A stretch of DNA of 64,000 nucleotides. Source: Leptolyngbya subtilissima AS-A7. Its GTDB lineage: Bacteria > Cyanobacteriota > Cyanobacteriia > Phormidesmidales > Phormidesmidaceae. The notes under the pieces were generated by a model. The model was not told the DNA's origin. It saw only the letters and a program-made list of their open reading frames with translations, and made no database searches. Where the stretch lies: the NCBI RefSeq assembly GCF_039962255.1, contig NZ_JAMPKY010000003.1, positions 186,001 to 250,000 on the forward strand, read 5' to 3'. The position numbers and the translations under genes were made by a program. Each line of letters begins with the position of its first letter. Position 1 is the stretch's first letter. This document shows positions 17,417 to 25,589 of the stretch, piece by piece.

Positions 17417-18529
17417 TTATTTAGCAGGCCATACCAGGGTGGCGGTGTTGTCGATCGCCTGGGGGTTGCCGTCGCTATCGACTGAGTTAAAGTGAGCCAA
17501 CCGCTCCTGCACGTCGGGCGGCAGGTGCGAAAAGTCGAGCTGGGTATCGCCGTCGGCCACCGCTGCCCAAAAATGCCGCAGCTTGGGGGCGATCGCCTCA
17601 GCTTGGGCCTGCTCTAGCCCAACTGGCGGGCTAACGAGGAATTTGGTCATAAACCACCCAGCGCGATCGCACATCCACTGGTGCGACATGGCTTGCAGGT
17701 CATCCCAGGGTTCGACGGCGGTGAGGCGGCGCGATCGCACGTCCATGCGCAGTTCGCCATCGCCGTGTTCAATTTCCACAATCCGGTAGGGATGGGGGTA
17801 GCTGACCAGTGAGCCGGTCAACACCTCGCACAGGTCGCCCCGGCGAGCTATATCTTGCACATGCAGGTGGCCGGTAAACATCAGCCGCACCCTCGCCGCC
17901 TCTAGCCGCTGGATGATCTCCTCGGCATTGCTGACCATGTAGCGCTGGCCTAGCGGACTGTTGGACTGCCCCGGCAGGTGCTCCAGCACGTTGTGGTGCA
18001 GCATGACCAGGATTAGGTCGTCAGCGTATTCCGCCAGGGTGGCCTCTAGCCAGTCGAGCTGCGCCTGATCTACATAGCCCACCCGAATCTGCTCGCCGTT
18101 GTGCTCAAAGGCATTGGAGTTGAGTGTCACCAGCCGCACACCGGGAAGAATTTCTTTCTGGTAGTGCAGGGTTTTGCCGTCGCTGTAGCCAAAGTCTTGA
18201 TACAGGCGAGGAAAATCGTGAAGACCAATGGCGCGATCGCTGGCATCGCGGGCAATTACATCGTGGTTGCCCGGCACCACATAGGCCGGAAAGGGCAGCT
18301 GCTTGAGGCGATCGATCAGCCATTGGTGGTTTACCCATTCGCCGTGCTGGGTGAGGTCGCCGGGCAGCAGCAAGAAATCGAGATCCAGCGTTTCTAAGTG
18401 GTCAAAAATTTGCTCAATGCCCGGAATGCTGACTTCGACCAAGTGAAAGCGGTGGGGGCCATTGTAAATTGTCTCGGGTCGGGCGATGTGAGGGTCGCTG
18501 ACGATCGCGAAGCGAAAACGCTGTCCCAT
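17417..18529 (-). CDS. Calcineurin-like metallophosphoesterase
   Basis: A 370-residue predicted phosphohydrolase. The dimetal motifs are all present: SDPHIA (about 12-17), LPGDLTQHG, PGNHDV, MLHHNV and FTGHLHVQD. The N-terminal 250 residues make the core; the C-terminal 120 residues are an extra region found in cyanobacterial members. No signal peptide is visible, so it is probably cytoplasmic. Substrate unknown; cyclic nucleotide phosphodiesterases of the same superfamily are the nearest general match. ATG 18529 replaces a TTG at 18541 just upstream. Confidence 0.85.
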   Translation of the reverse strand: MGQRFRFAIVSDPHIARPETIYNGPHRFHLVEVSIPGIEQIFDHLETLDLDFLLLPGDLTQHGEWVNHQWLIDRLKQLPFPAYVVPGNHDVIARDASDRAIGLHDFPRLYQDFGYSDGKTLHYQKEILPGVRLVTLNSNAFEHNGEQIRVGYVDQAQLDWLEATLAEYADDLILVMLHHNVLEHLPGQSNSPLGQRYMVSNAEEIIQRLEAARVRLMFTGHLHVQDIARRGDLCEVLTGSLVSYPHPYRIVEIEHGDGELRMDVRSRRLTAVEPWDDLQAMSHQWMCDRAGWFMTKFLVSPPVGLEQAQAEAIAPKLRHFWAAVADGDTQLDFSHLPPDVQERLAHFNSVDSDGNPQAIDNTATLVWPAK

Positions 18530-18720
18530 GGAGCTAAACAAACTTACTGATTAGAATTCCCTACCAGCCTAGCCCCTAGCCGCTAGATTCGGTAGATAAG
18601 CTAACTTGGCATCCCGAGAATTAACCGCTTCCCGATTGGGCATCCCCGCTGCTTAACCTGGTTTATTTGCGAAACCAAAGTGGCATGATAGAAGGCTGTG
18701 GTTTGCTAGAGGTCAATGCC

Positions 18721-19356
18721 GTGGCTGTTGTTCGGGTGCGTCAGCACGTTAACCCCCTGAGCGGAAAATATCAGGCTCCGGTCGAAGTCCCTGCCTGGGA
18801 GACCGTGTTTGCTAATGCTCAGCAACCGCTGCATATCGACATTGGCTGCGGCAAGGGCGTGTTTTTGCTGCAAATGGCTCAGCTTCAGCCCGAGTGGAAT
18901 TTTTTGGGCCTTGAAATTCGCAAACCTGTGGTCGAATCGGCCCAAAAGCGCCAGCAAGAGGCAGAGCTGACCAATCTGCATTTCATGTACTGCAACGTCA
19001 ACATTTCGCTGCGGGGTCTGCTGGAGAGCTGGGGCGACCAGAACCCTTTGCAGCAGGTGTCGATCCAGTTCCCTGACCCGTGGTTTAAGAAGCGCCACCA
19101 AAAGCGGCGGGTGCTGCAACCCGAGTTGGTCAGCACCATAGCGGAATTTTTGCCGTCTGGTGGGCGACTGGTGGTGCAGTCGGATGTGGAGGAGGTGGCG
19201 GTGGATATGTGCGATCGCATCGCCGAAAACCCCCACTTTCTCCGCCAGGGCCAAGACTGGTTGCCCGAGAGCCCCTTCCCTGCTCAGACCGATCGCGAGC
19301 GGGTCACCCTAGAGCAGGGTTTGCCTGTTCACCGCGCGATCTTTACGCGGGCTTAG
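18721..19356 (+). CDS. trmB: tRNA (guanine-N7-)-methyltransferase TrmB
   Basis: A 211-residue SAM-dependent enzyme that methylates guanine 46 of tRNAs. The SAM-binding loop IDIGCGKG is at about 41-48, the family motif FPDPWFKKRHQKRR at about 119-132, and a conserved C-terminal TDRERVTLEQG. GTG 18721 is chosen: it begins the conserved AVVRVRQHVNPLS N-terminus and has AGAGG 8 bp upstream; the open frame continues upstream to 18667 without conserved sequence. It is followed after 39 bp by a tRNA gene. Confidence 0.9.
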   Translation: MAVVRVRQHVNPLSGKYQAPVEVPAWETVFANAQQPLHIDIGCGKGVFLLQMAQLQPEWNFLGLEIRKPVVESAQKRQQEAELTNLHFMYCNVNISLRGLLESWGDQNPLQQVSIQFPDPWFKKRHQKRRVLQPELVSTIAEFLPSGGRLVVQSDVEEVAVDMCDRIAENPHFLRQGQDWLPESPFPAQTDRERVTLEQGLPVHRAIFTRA

Positions 19357-19395
19357 CCCCACTCTCAGGCCAGAGTGTAGAATGGCCAAAGACCT

Positions 19396-19469
19396 GGGGT
19401 TGTAGCTCAGCAGGATAGAGCGGCCGCCTCCTAAGCGGCAGGTCGTGGGTTCGAATCCCGCCAACCCTG
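19396..19469 (+). tRNA. tRNA-Arg (anticodon CCT)
   Basis: A full cloverleaf of 74 nt can be folded by hand. Acceptor stem 19396-19402 pairs with 19462-19468 (one G-U), D arm 19405-19421 (GCTC/GAGC), anticodon arm 19423-19439 with loop CTCCTAA (anticodon CCT, reads AGG), and T arm 19445-19461 with TTCGAAT loop. CCA is not encoded. It is followed by a T-run, then the AT-rich island. Confidence 0.93.
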
Positions 19470-19489
19470 TTTTTATTGCAATTGCTAAA

Positions 19490-19515
19490 CCCTTGTAGGA
19501 CTAGCATTACAAGGG
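19490..19515 (+). terminator. Hairpin after tRNA-Arg
   Basis: An 8-bp perfect stem (CCCTTGTA at 19490-19497 with TACAAGGG at 19508-19515) and a 10-nt loop, 20 bp past the tRNA. The T-run TTTTT lies before rather than after it (19471-19475), so the terminator role is uncertain. It marks the left edge of the AT-rich DNA. Confidence 0.45.
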
Positions 19516-19690
19516 ATTTAGAGAGAACATAAAGAAAACCTTGACTCTCATTTGACAAGGGATAAGTTCTGGCATCTAATACCAAATCTTTGCTTGAATG
19601 CGGCGATAAAGATTCTCACACGACCAAAGCTGAGGGCAGCTTGGAAAATAAACTTAATATAAAATAACTGAATATTTCATTGATTCAACC

Positions 19691-20242
19691 ATGAATGAGA
19701 AAGAAAAAAGAAAATTGGTATTTATTGGTGGAGTTCATGGAGTAGGTAAAACCACATTTTGCCAAGAAGTAACATCAAGCTTTCCAGTGAACCACATCTC
19801 AGCAAGTGAACTGATCCGAAAGGAAAAAATAGAGCAAGAATCCTCGAATAAGAAGGTAAAGAACATTTCTGAAAACCAGGACATACTAATAAGAGCGATA
19901 AATAGGCTGACGGACAAGAGGAGCTGGTATATAATCGATGGACATTTTTGCTTGTTGGATTCAAACGAAAAAATAGTTCAGATACCATTCGAGATTTTCT
20001 CCGATATGAATCCTGAAGCTATAGTAATTATTCACGATGATCCAGCAGAAATCTGCAAGAGACTAAACCAAAGAGACAAGGTCAGATACAGTGAAAGCTT
20101 TGTAGAGAGATTTCAATCACAAGAGATTGAATACGCCAGAATCGTAGCAGAAAGCTTGAATATACCCCATATCCTTTGCAAGCTCGAAGAGGGAAAACAG
20201 GAGGGATATGTATTTTTGAAGAATTTGCTTGAAGGAAGGTAA
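19691..20242 (+). CDS. P-loop kinase-like ATPase of the tRNA-adjacent island
   Basis: A 183-residue protein of the adenylate-kinase/AAA_33-like P-loop group. Walker A GVHGVGKTT is at about 14-22, and a Walker-B-like strand RSWYIIDGHF is near 77-86. A LID-like segment KRLNQRDKVRYSES is near 121-134. Such proteins phosphorylate nucleotides or nucleic-acid ends, or act as NTPase partners; the substrate here is unknown. Composition is strikingly AT-rich, with AAA/GAA codons and no HIP1 octamer, unlike flanking genes. Its stop lies 4 bp before the next gene, so it is the first gene of a likely three-gene operon. Confidence 0.8.
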   Translation: MNEKEKRKLVFIGGVHGVGKTTFCQEVTSSFPVNHISASELIRKEKIEQESSNKKVKNISENQDILIRAINRLTDKRSWYIIDGHFCLLDSNEKIVQIPFEIFSDMNPEAIVIIHDDPAEICKRLNQRDKVRYSESFVERFQSQEIEYARIVAESLNIPHILCKLEEGKQEGYVFLKNLLEGR

Positions 20243-20246
20243 CAAA

Positions 20247-21768
20247 ATGAGAGTTTTATTAGATACAAATATTTTGATTCATAGAGAATCCAGAAAGGTT
20301 TTAAAGAGTGAAATAGGAGTTTTATTCAATTGGCTTGATAAACTTAAATATCAGAAATGCATCCATCCACTCTCGCTTGAAGAGCTTGAGAGCCATAAAG
20401 ATCCTGAAGTTGTTAACACCATAAAAGCGAAGATAAAAAATTACAACCTCCTCAAAACACTTGCACCAGAAGTTGATAAAATTCTGGAAATTCGAAAAAA
20501 AACATGATACAAGCAGAAATGATTGGATCGACACTTCTTTGTTAAAAGAGGTTTTTTGTGATCGAATTGACATCCTGATAACTGAAGACAGAAAGATCCA
20601 CAAAAAATCAGATGAACTAGATGTATCGCATAAAGTCTTCAATATCGACTCTTTTTTAGAGAAGGTTAATGCTGAGAACCCGCAGCTTGCGGATTACCAG
20701 GTCCTCTCTGTCAAAAGAGAATATTTCGGCAACATGAATTTAGAAGATTCTTTCTTTGATTCGTTGAAGGAAGATTATCCAGGTTTTGATAGATGGTTTA
20801 ATCGAAAGGCTGATGAAACAGCATATATATGCCGATCTGACGAAGGAGCTTTATTGGCATTCCTGTACATAAAAATAGAAGATTTTAATGAGAACTATTA
20901 TGATATTCAGCCAGCCTTTAAACCTAAAAAACGATTGAAGATTGGGACTTTTAAGGTAATTCTAAATGGCTTCAAGCTAGGGGAAAGATTTCTAAAGATT
21001 GCCTTCGATAATGCTCTTCTATTTTGCGTTGATGAAATATATGTGACGGTCTTCAATAGAACATCTGATCAGCAAAGATTAATGTTTCTGCTTGAGGATT
21101 GGGGGTTTTCCCAACATGGAATCAAAGGTTGCCTGGGAAGCGGAGAAGAGGTTGTTCTAACTAGAAGTATGTCTAAGGCTTTTAATTCAGCCACTCCTCG
21201 GCATTCGTATCCCTATATTTCAAAGTCGACAAACAAATTTATCGTTCCGATTTACCCTGAATACCATACAGAACTCTTTCCTGACTCAATCTTAAAAACT
21301 GAATCACATATCAACTTTGTAGAGAATAAGCCAAACAGAAATGCCATACAAAAAGTTTACATATCTCGCTCTTATGAAAGAAATCTAAGCTCTGGAGATA
21401 TAATTGTGTTTTATAGAACCAAGTTTAATGGTTCGGCACATTATACTTCTGTCGCTACAACTCTTGGAATAGTTGAAAGTGTCATAACAAACATACCAAA
21501 TTTGTCCAGCTTCATTTCGCTATGTAGGAAAAGAAGTGTTTTCACAGACGCAGGCTTGGCCAAGTATTGGAACTATGACTCTGGGAATCGCCCATTTATT
21601 GTCAATTTTCTTTATGCCTATTCTTTCCCAAAGCGTCCGATTTTAAAGGTGCTATTGGAGCGAGGAATTATTGATGAGGCTCCGCGAGGCTTTAAGAGAT
21701 TAAACGATATAGCATTCGACAGACTTTTGGAGGAAGCTAATGCAGAACATAGTTTTATTGTCGATTAA
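20247..21768 (+). CDS. PIN-GNAT-PUA-like fusion protein, interrupted by a frameshift
   Basis: Two overlapping frames together encode one protein of about 506 residues. The first (20247-20507) starts with a ribosome site AAGGAAGG and holds the N-terminal half of a PIN ribonuclease domain (LLDTNILIHRE, then SLEELESH). The rest continues in the other frame from the A8 run at 20495-20502: RNDWIDTSLL, DILITEDRKI (end of PIN), a GNAT acetyltransferase-like region (about 150-310 of the fusion, including FKLGERFLKIAFDNA) and a PUA/EVE-like C-terminal domain (SGDIIVFYRTK). Neither piece makes a complete PIN fold alone. Removal of one A restores the frame. It could be a broken gene, a sequencing error or transcriptional slippage. 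AT-rich and HIP1-free. Domain calls beyond PIN are inference from patterns. Confidence 0.75.
20495..20502 (+). other. A8 homopolymer at the frameshift
   Basis: Eight consecutive A residues lie exactly where the PIN domain leaves the first frame. Reading seven A residues joins both frames. Runs of this length are known sites of polymerase slippage as well as of sequencing and replication indels. Confidence 0.8.
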
Positions 21769-22147
21769 GCCTGAGTTTGCAGAAAGGATTTTTTCTGGCG
21801 AAAAAAAGTACGAATTTCGCAAAACGCTCTTCAAAAGTAGCTCTGTAAAAAAAATTGTTGTTTATGCCTCTAGTCCAGTCAAGAAGATAATCGGGGAATT
21901 TGAAATTGATTGTATCTTATCTCTAAAAGTTGACGAACTCTGGCTAAAGACTTGTCAACATTCAGGTATAAGCAAGGATTTTTACGACTATTATTTTGAT
22001 GGAAAGTGCATCGGTCATGCCATCAAGATTAAGAACACTGTTAGATATTTCAAACCTAAAGATTTAATATCTTATAACTTGCACTTTGCTCCACAATCTT
22101 TTATCTATTTGCCAGATACACAAGGCAAGCAATTAGCATTACTCTAA
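21740..22147 (+). CDS. ASCH-domain protein
   Basis: A 135-residue protein matching the ASCH fold of the PUA-like superfamily. It has the ASCH signature GxKxxExR as GEKKYEFR at about 20-27, preceded by LLSIKPEFAERIFS. Further marks are VVYASSPVKKIIGEFE, a helical GISKDFYDYYF segment and FAPQSFIYL near the end. ASCH domains bind RNA, and some are ribonucleases. It overlaps the previous gene by 29 bp, so the two are probably co-translated. AT-rich and without HIP1, like its neighbours. Substrate unknown. Confidence 0.8.
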   Translation: MQNIVLLSIKPEFAERIFSGEKKYEFRKTLFKSSSVKKIVVYASSPVKKIIGEFEIDCILSLKVDELWLKTCQHSGISKDFYDYYFDGKCIGHAIKIKNTVRYFKPKDLISYNLHFAPQSFIYLPDTQGKQLALL

Positions 22148-22196
22148 ACTTAAAAATTCCTAGACTTTTAGACCTAGTAAGTAGGTTTAGTAGTGC

Positions 22197-22221
22197 CTAC
22201 CATACAGGTATTGTCTGGTAG
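22197..22221. terminator. Possible hairpin between convergent island genes
   Basis: A 6-bp stem (CTACCA 22197-22202 with TGGTAG 22216-22221) lies in the 74-bp gap between the ASCH gene and the convergent regulator. Weak evidence; no clear T-run. Confidence 0.3.
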
Positions 22222-22449
22222 TCAGATTTCATCGCCTAGATAAAGCTTGACGAAAACCTCAGCCGCTTCAGGGTTCATAGATTTTAGTGCCCTAACAAGC
22301 TCAACTACTGTTTCGGCTGATGGATCGCGCTTCTCATTCGCCCATCGGTAGACATTATTGCGTTCAACATCCAGCACGGCGGCAAGGCTGTACTGGCTGA
22401 TGTTGTAAGTCTCAAGCACTTGCTTGAGAGCGGCTCCTGCTTTTCCCAT
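22222..22449 (-). CDS. XRE-family helix-turn-helix regulator
   Basis: A 75-residue protein consisting almost only of an XRE/Cro-type helix-turn-helix: LKQVLETYNISQYSLAAVLD, then ERNNVYRWANEKRDPS, then helices with ETVVELVRALKSM. Such small proteins usually bind palindromic operators, often in toxin-antitoxin, defence or phage modules. It faces the ASCH gene tail-to-tail and is divergent from the gene at 22549; a palindrome lies in that promoter. It may regulate the island, the divergent gene or itself. Confidence 0.82.
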   Translation of the reverse strand: MGKAGAALKQVLETYNISQYSLAAVLDVERNNVYRWANEKRDPSAETVVELVRALKSMNPEAAEVFVKLYLGDEI

Positions 22450-22495
22450 GCCTCCATCTTTCCAGAGGATGCTGTTCCCTCTAGCATCTAAAGGG

Positions 22496-22523
22496 TTGAC
22501 GCAGTCAGAACTGACGCTATAAT
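22496..22523 (+). promoter_or_regulatory. Sigma-70-type promoter with embedded palindrome
   Basis: TTGACG (22496-22501) and TATAAT (22518-22523) are separated by 16 bp. Within the spacer lies the 5-2-5 palindrome GTCAG-AA-CTGAC (22504-22515), well placed as an operator for the adjacent XRE regulator. TGACGC recurs at 22497, 22512 and 22538. Transcription would run into the gene at 22549 with a short leader. Confidence 0.65.
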
Positions 22524-22548
22524 TTTGGCATCCAATTTGACGCTACTG

Positions 22549-22866
22549 ATGGAGTCTTCTATGTCATCCAACACTACCGCTCGCTACAGTGCCCGCATCC
22601 TCAACCCTGAATCCTCCGAGCCAGTCCACCTCGAACTCACCCTCAAACTCCACAGCTACCCCCACCCCGATCGCGAACCCGTCAAAATTCTCGTCATCGG
22701 CAGCAAGCGCTCTGTGAGTTCCATCGTCGTCGCCCTCCACCAGCTCGGCTTTGCCGAAATCTTTGAGTGGACAGACTTTCTCAGCGCTCCCAACAGCGAT
22801 CGCCCCCTGCAATTTCAACCCCACGAGGTGATGAAAGCTTTGGTGAAATACATGCCAAGGGAATAA
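22549..22866 (+). CDS. Small conserved-type cyanobacterial protein, unknown function
   Basis: A protein of 105 residues (101 if it starts at the second ATG, 22561). It has no signal peptide or membrane helix. Visible pieces are VHLELTLKLHSYPHPDREPVK, an alternating beta segment KILVIGSKRSVSSIVVAL and a C-terminal VMKALVKYMPRE. It carries a HIP1 octamer and GC-rich codons, so it belongs to the host chromosome and not the neighbouring island. A near-consensus promoter lies immediately upstream. I do not recognise the family. Confidence 0.7.
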   Translation: MESSMSSNTTARYSARILNPESSEPVHLELTLKLHSYPHPDREPVKILVIGSKRSVSSIVVALHQLGFAEIFEWTDFLSAPNSDRPLQFQPHEVMKALVKYMPRE

Positions 22867-23073
22867 CTCATTTCCGTGGGCTAGGGCTTGTTCGCGCCAC
22901 CTGTCCTGCTCTCCGCCCAGAATCGCTATAGTTGGTTGGGGTGCTGCGGCAGTTTTGTCTGCTGTTCTACCGGGTTCTCTAGAGGTCGCCTACCTCAGCC
23001 CCTGCTCCAGGGATGTAGTCGTAATTTAGGGAAACCGTATGAGCTGTCGTCCTGTCCTTGAGTAGATTTTGCG

Positions 23074-23478
23074 ATGCGATATTGGTTAGTTTTAGCCCTC
23101 ACCCTGAGTGTAGTGAGCCTCTCCCCAACCAACACCCCTGCCCAATCCCCCGCTGCCCCCGCCAGTCCCCAGCCCCAGAGCGAAGTAGACCAACTCTTCC
23201 TAACGCGAGGCAGAAACATAGCCCGCGCTGCCGCCGAGACCGCCAATGGAGGGTTGGGGAACTACATGGCTGAGCCCGCCATGCATGGCCCCACGGCAAA
23301 TGCCCCCGTGGTGGTCAACGAGGATGGTTCCCTCCGGTTTACCTTCAAGGGCTTTCGCCCCGAAGATAGAGATATCAACGGCAACCCCACCTTCTCCTTT
23401 GAAACAGAGGTGCTGATCAACCCTGACCGGACCTTTCAAGTCGTCTACAACGGTCCCATTCGCCCAGTCGCTCCTTAA
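23074..23478 (+). CDS. Secreted small protein, unknown function
   Basis: A 134-residue protein with a clear signal peptide (hydrophobic residues about 4-18, cleavage likely near PAQS at 23) followed by a Pro/Ala-rich segment. The mature part has a helical stretch (DQLFLTRGRNIARAAAETANGG) and a beta-rich region FTFKGF...FSFETEVLINPDRTFQVVYNG. The pattern is of a small periplasmic protein. No family recognised. A MITE copy follows 8 bp after the stop. Confidence 0.72.
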   Translation: MRYWLVLALTLSVVSLSPTNTPAQSPAAPASPQPQSEVDQLFLTRGRNIARAAAETANGGLGNYMAEPAMHGPTANAPVVVNEDGSLRFTFKGFRPEDRDINGNPTFSFETEVLINPDRTFQVVYNGPIRPVAP

Positions 23479-23485
23479 CCGCTTT

Positions 23486-23562
23486 GTAGGGGCATTGCAT
23501 GCAATGCCCCTACGGGGTATGGGGAATGAACCAGGGTTATGCGATTCGGATTTGTCTAATAC
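23486..23562. repeat. MITE-like element, copy B (truncated)
   Basis: Core palindrome 23486-23513 (GTAGGGGCATTGCA plus inverted copy, one base shorter in the centre than other copies). Right flank to about 23562 resembles the other copies and ends in GATTTGTCTAATACC, which includes the stop codon of the convergent ABC permease gene. The left flank is missing. Confidence 0.65.
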
Positions 23563-24329
23563 CCGCTCAGAGAACCCCGCTGCTTGGCAGTGGCTTCGGC
23601 CCAGCGGAAAACAAGCAGCCCCAGGGCAAAATAGACGATCCCGTTGAGCAGGGCCAGACCGTAGGTAAACCAGTCTAGACCCAGGCTTCGGGCCATGAGG
23701 TCGCGCAGCAGGCCGGTGCTGGGCAGCATGGGCAACAGAAACCGCAGATACTGCATCAGTCCGGTCGATTCTTCCAGCGGGGCCGCCAGCAAAAACAGCA
23801 GCAGAAACTGAAAAATCCCCAAAACTTGCTGCACCCGCTTAAACACCAGCGCCGCCGCCCCCATCAAAAAAGACAGGCCATAACCGGCCAGCAGCAGCGA
23901 AGTCAGCGGCAGCAGCAAGATGGGAGGGAATGCCAAGCGACTGCCAGAAAGCCCCATCAAGAGCAGCAACACCACGATCAGAATGACCAACCGCAGGGCC
24001 AGGCTGGCAAAGGCTCTGGCCAAAAACACTCGCGGTGCCCCATAGGGGGAGAGAAAGACCTGCTCCAGAGTGCCGGTTTCGGCTTCGATCTGCAGATTGA
24101 TGGCAATGTCGTTGTTGACAGAAATAATCAGGGTCCACATGGCATAGCCGAGGACTACCGAATCAAGGCGATCGCCAAAGGCAAACCCCGGCCCGGCAAT
24201 GTACTGGGCACTGGTAAACAGACCGTAGAAGACGGCCAAGATGATGACGATCCCAGAGATCACCTCCGTGGGGTAGCGGATGAACTGAATCCAGGTGCGC
24301 TTGAGTTCGGCGTGCAGCAGATCGATCAT
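23556..24329 (-). CDS. ABC-2 type transporter permease
   Basis: A 257-residue membrane protein with six hydrophobic helices in the ABC-2 arrangement (first near 19-37, last near 228-245). It includes EAETGTLEQVFLSPYG, the coupling segment usual in ABC-2 permeases. It pairs with the ATPase gene upstream, with an ATGA overlap of 4 bp, so together they form an exporter; the cargo is unknown. Its last codons coincide with the end of a MITE-like repeat. Confidence 0.85.
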   Translation of the reverse strand: MIDLLHAELKRTWIQFIRYPTEVISGIVIILAVFYGLFTSAQYIAGPGFAFGDRLDSVVLGYAMWTLIISVNNDIAINLQIEAETGTLEQVFLSPYGAPRVFLARAFASLALRLVILIVVLLLLMGLSGSRLAFPPILLLPLTSLLLAGYGLSFLMGAAALVFKRVQQVLGIFQFLLLFLLAAPLEESTGLMQYLRFLLPMLPSTGLLRDLMARSLGLDWFTYGLALLNGIVYFALGLLVFRWAEATAKQRGSLSGY

Positions 24330-25309
24330 GGAGAATCATCCGGTTGGTCTTTGACCAGTTTGAGAAATACCTGGGTGAGGTCAGCGCGATCGCGCTGCAC
24401 CGACACCAGCGGCAGAGGGCTCAGCGCCCCCAGCAGCCCATAGAGATTTTCTGGAGTGCCAGCGTAGACAATCTGCCTTCCCTGCACCGTTGCCCCCAGC
24501 TGCGTCACGGTGTGGATCTGTTGGGTGGAGAGATCGCCTTCCACCTCCAGGTGATAGGTGGAGCTAGAAAATTCTCGCAGTAAGGCTTCGGTAGACTGCT
24601 CGGCAATGATGCACCCTCGACGAATGATCGCCACTCGGTCAGAGAGTTCTTCGGCCACGTCGAGCTGGTGAGTGGTCAACAGCACGGCGCGGCCCTCTTG
24701 AGCAATCTGGCGCACCAGGGCTTTGACCATTTCGCTAGCTTCCACGTCCAGCCCCAGAGTGGGTTCATCCAGCAGCAGCAGCTTGGGATTGTGGATCAGG
24801 GCGACGGCGATCGCCACCTTTTGCTGCATCCCGCGAGAGAGCTTTTGCACCGGGGTATTGCGCTTTTCCTCTAACCCAAACCGGGCCAGCAGTTCCAGTC
24901 CTCGGCGGTGAGCCACCTTGCGGGGCACCTGCCGCAGGACGCCAAAATACTCCAGATTTTCTTCTGGCGTTAAGCGCCAGTACAAATTGCGGTTGCCCTC
25001 CAGCACGGCACCAATGTGGCGCAGTGCTCGGGGCTGGCGGTGGGGGTCTTCTCCGACCACGGTAACCTGCCCCTGGGTGGGACGAATTAGGCCAGCAATC
25101 ATCTTGATGGTGGTAGTTTTGCCGGCACCGTTGGGGCCCAAAAAGGCTAGCACCTCTCCCTGGTGCAGGGCTAATGAAACCTGCCTCACCGCTTCAAACC
25201 GCTGTTTGCCCCGTCCATACACCTTGGAGAGATCGCGGGTGTCTAGCACGATGGAGTCTGGTGAGGAATGTTCAGCCCAACCATCGGTTGGACGATGAGC
25301 AAGTTGCAC
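24326..25309 (-). CDS. ABC transporter ATP-binding protein (ABC-2 exporter)
   Basis: An ABC ATPase of 327 residues if it starts at GTG 25309. Walker A GPNGAGKTT, signature KLSRGMQQ (a variant of LSGGQ), Walker B LLLLDEPTLGLD and switch TTHQLD are all present. The C-terminal 90 residues (YHLEVEGDLSTQQIHTV...) are the domain common in exporters of this class. The start is uncertain: the frame is open to a TTG at 25393, but no ribosome site is seen there, while GGGAG precedes GTG 25309 at 12 bp. It partners the permease at 23556-24329. Confidence 0.85.
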   Translation of the reverse strand: MQLAHRPTDGWAEHSSPDSIVLDTRDLSKVYGRGKQRFEAVRQVSLALHQGEVLAFLGPNGAGKTTTIKMIAGLIRPTQGQVTVVGEDPHRQPRALRHIGAVLEGNRNLYWRLTPEENLEYFGVLRQVPRKVAHRRGLELLARFGLEEKRNTPVQKLSRGMQQKVAIAVALIHNPKLLLLDEPTLGLDVEASEMVKALVRQIAQEGRAVLLTTHQLDVAEELSDRVAIIRRGCIIAEQSTEALLREFSSSTYHLEVEGDLSTQQIHTVTQLGATVQGRQIVYAGTPENLYGLLGALSPLPLVSVQRDRADLTQVFLKLVKDQPDDSP

Positions 25310-25589
25310 GAAAGGATTAAGCTCCCAGCGACAGGTAGAGTCTTTACTTATCTTAAAGTTTTTTGCCGATTGGTCGGCGTGGTCTGGGTGCAATTGACTC
25401 AGCTGAGATCAACGTCCTAGCCATCCTGCACTGAGGGAACTCTGCACTAGGGCATTGTGTATGGGTGCAGAAGCCCTTCAACATCAATACCTGCCCGTCG
25501 TTTGGTTTCGCTCATCAATCTATCTTTGGTGGGTGTTTTTGCCCTCCATTGGCCTCAACAATCAAACAGAAGAAACGAGGCTAAACATC

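Noticed and set aside
19450..19469. tRNA-Arg 3' end as integration site of the island
   Set aside because: I searched by eye for a second copy of the tRNA 3' end near 22.1-22.6 kb and saw none, and no integrase gene is present; integration there is not demonstrated.
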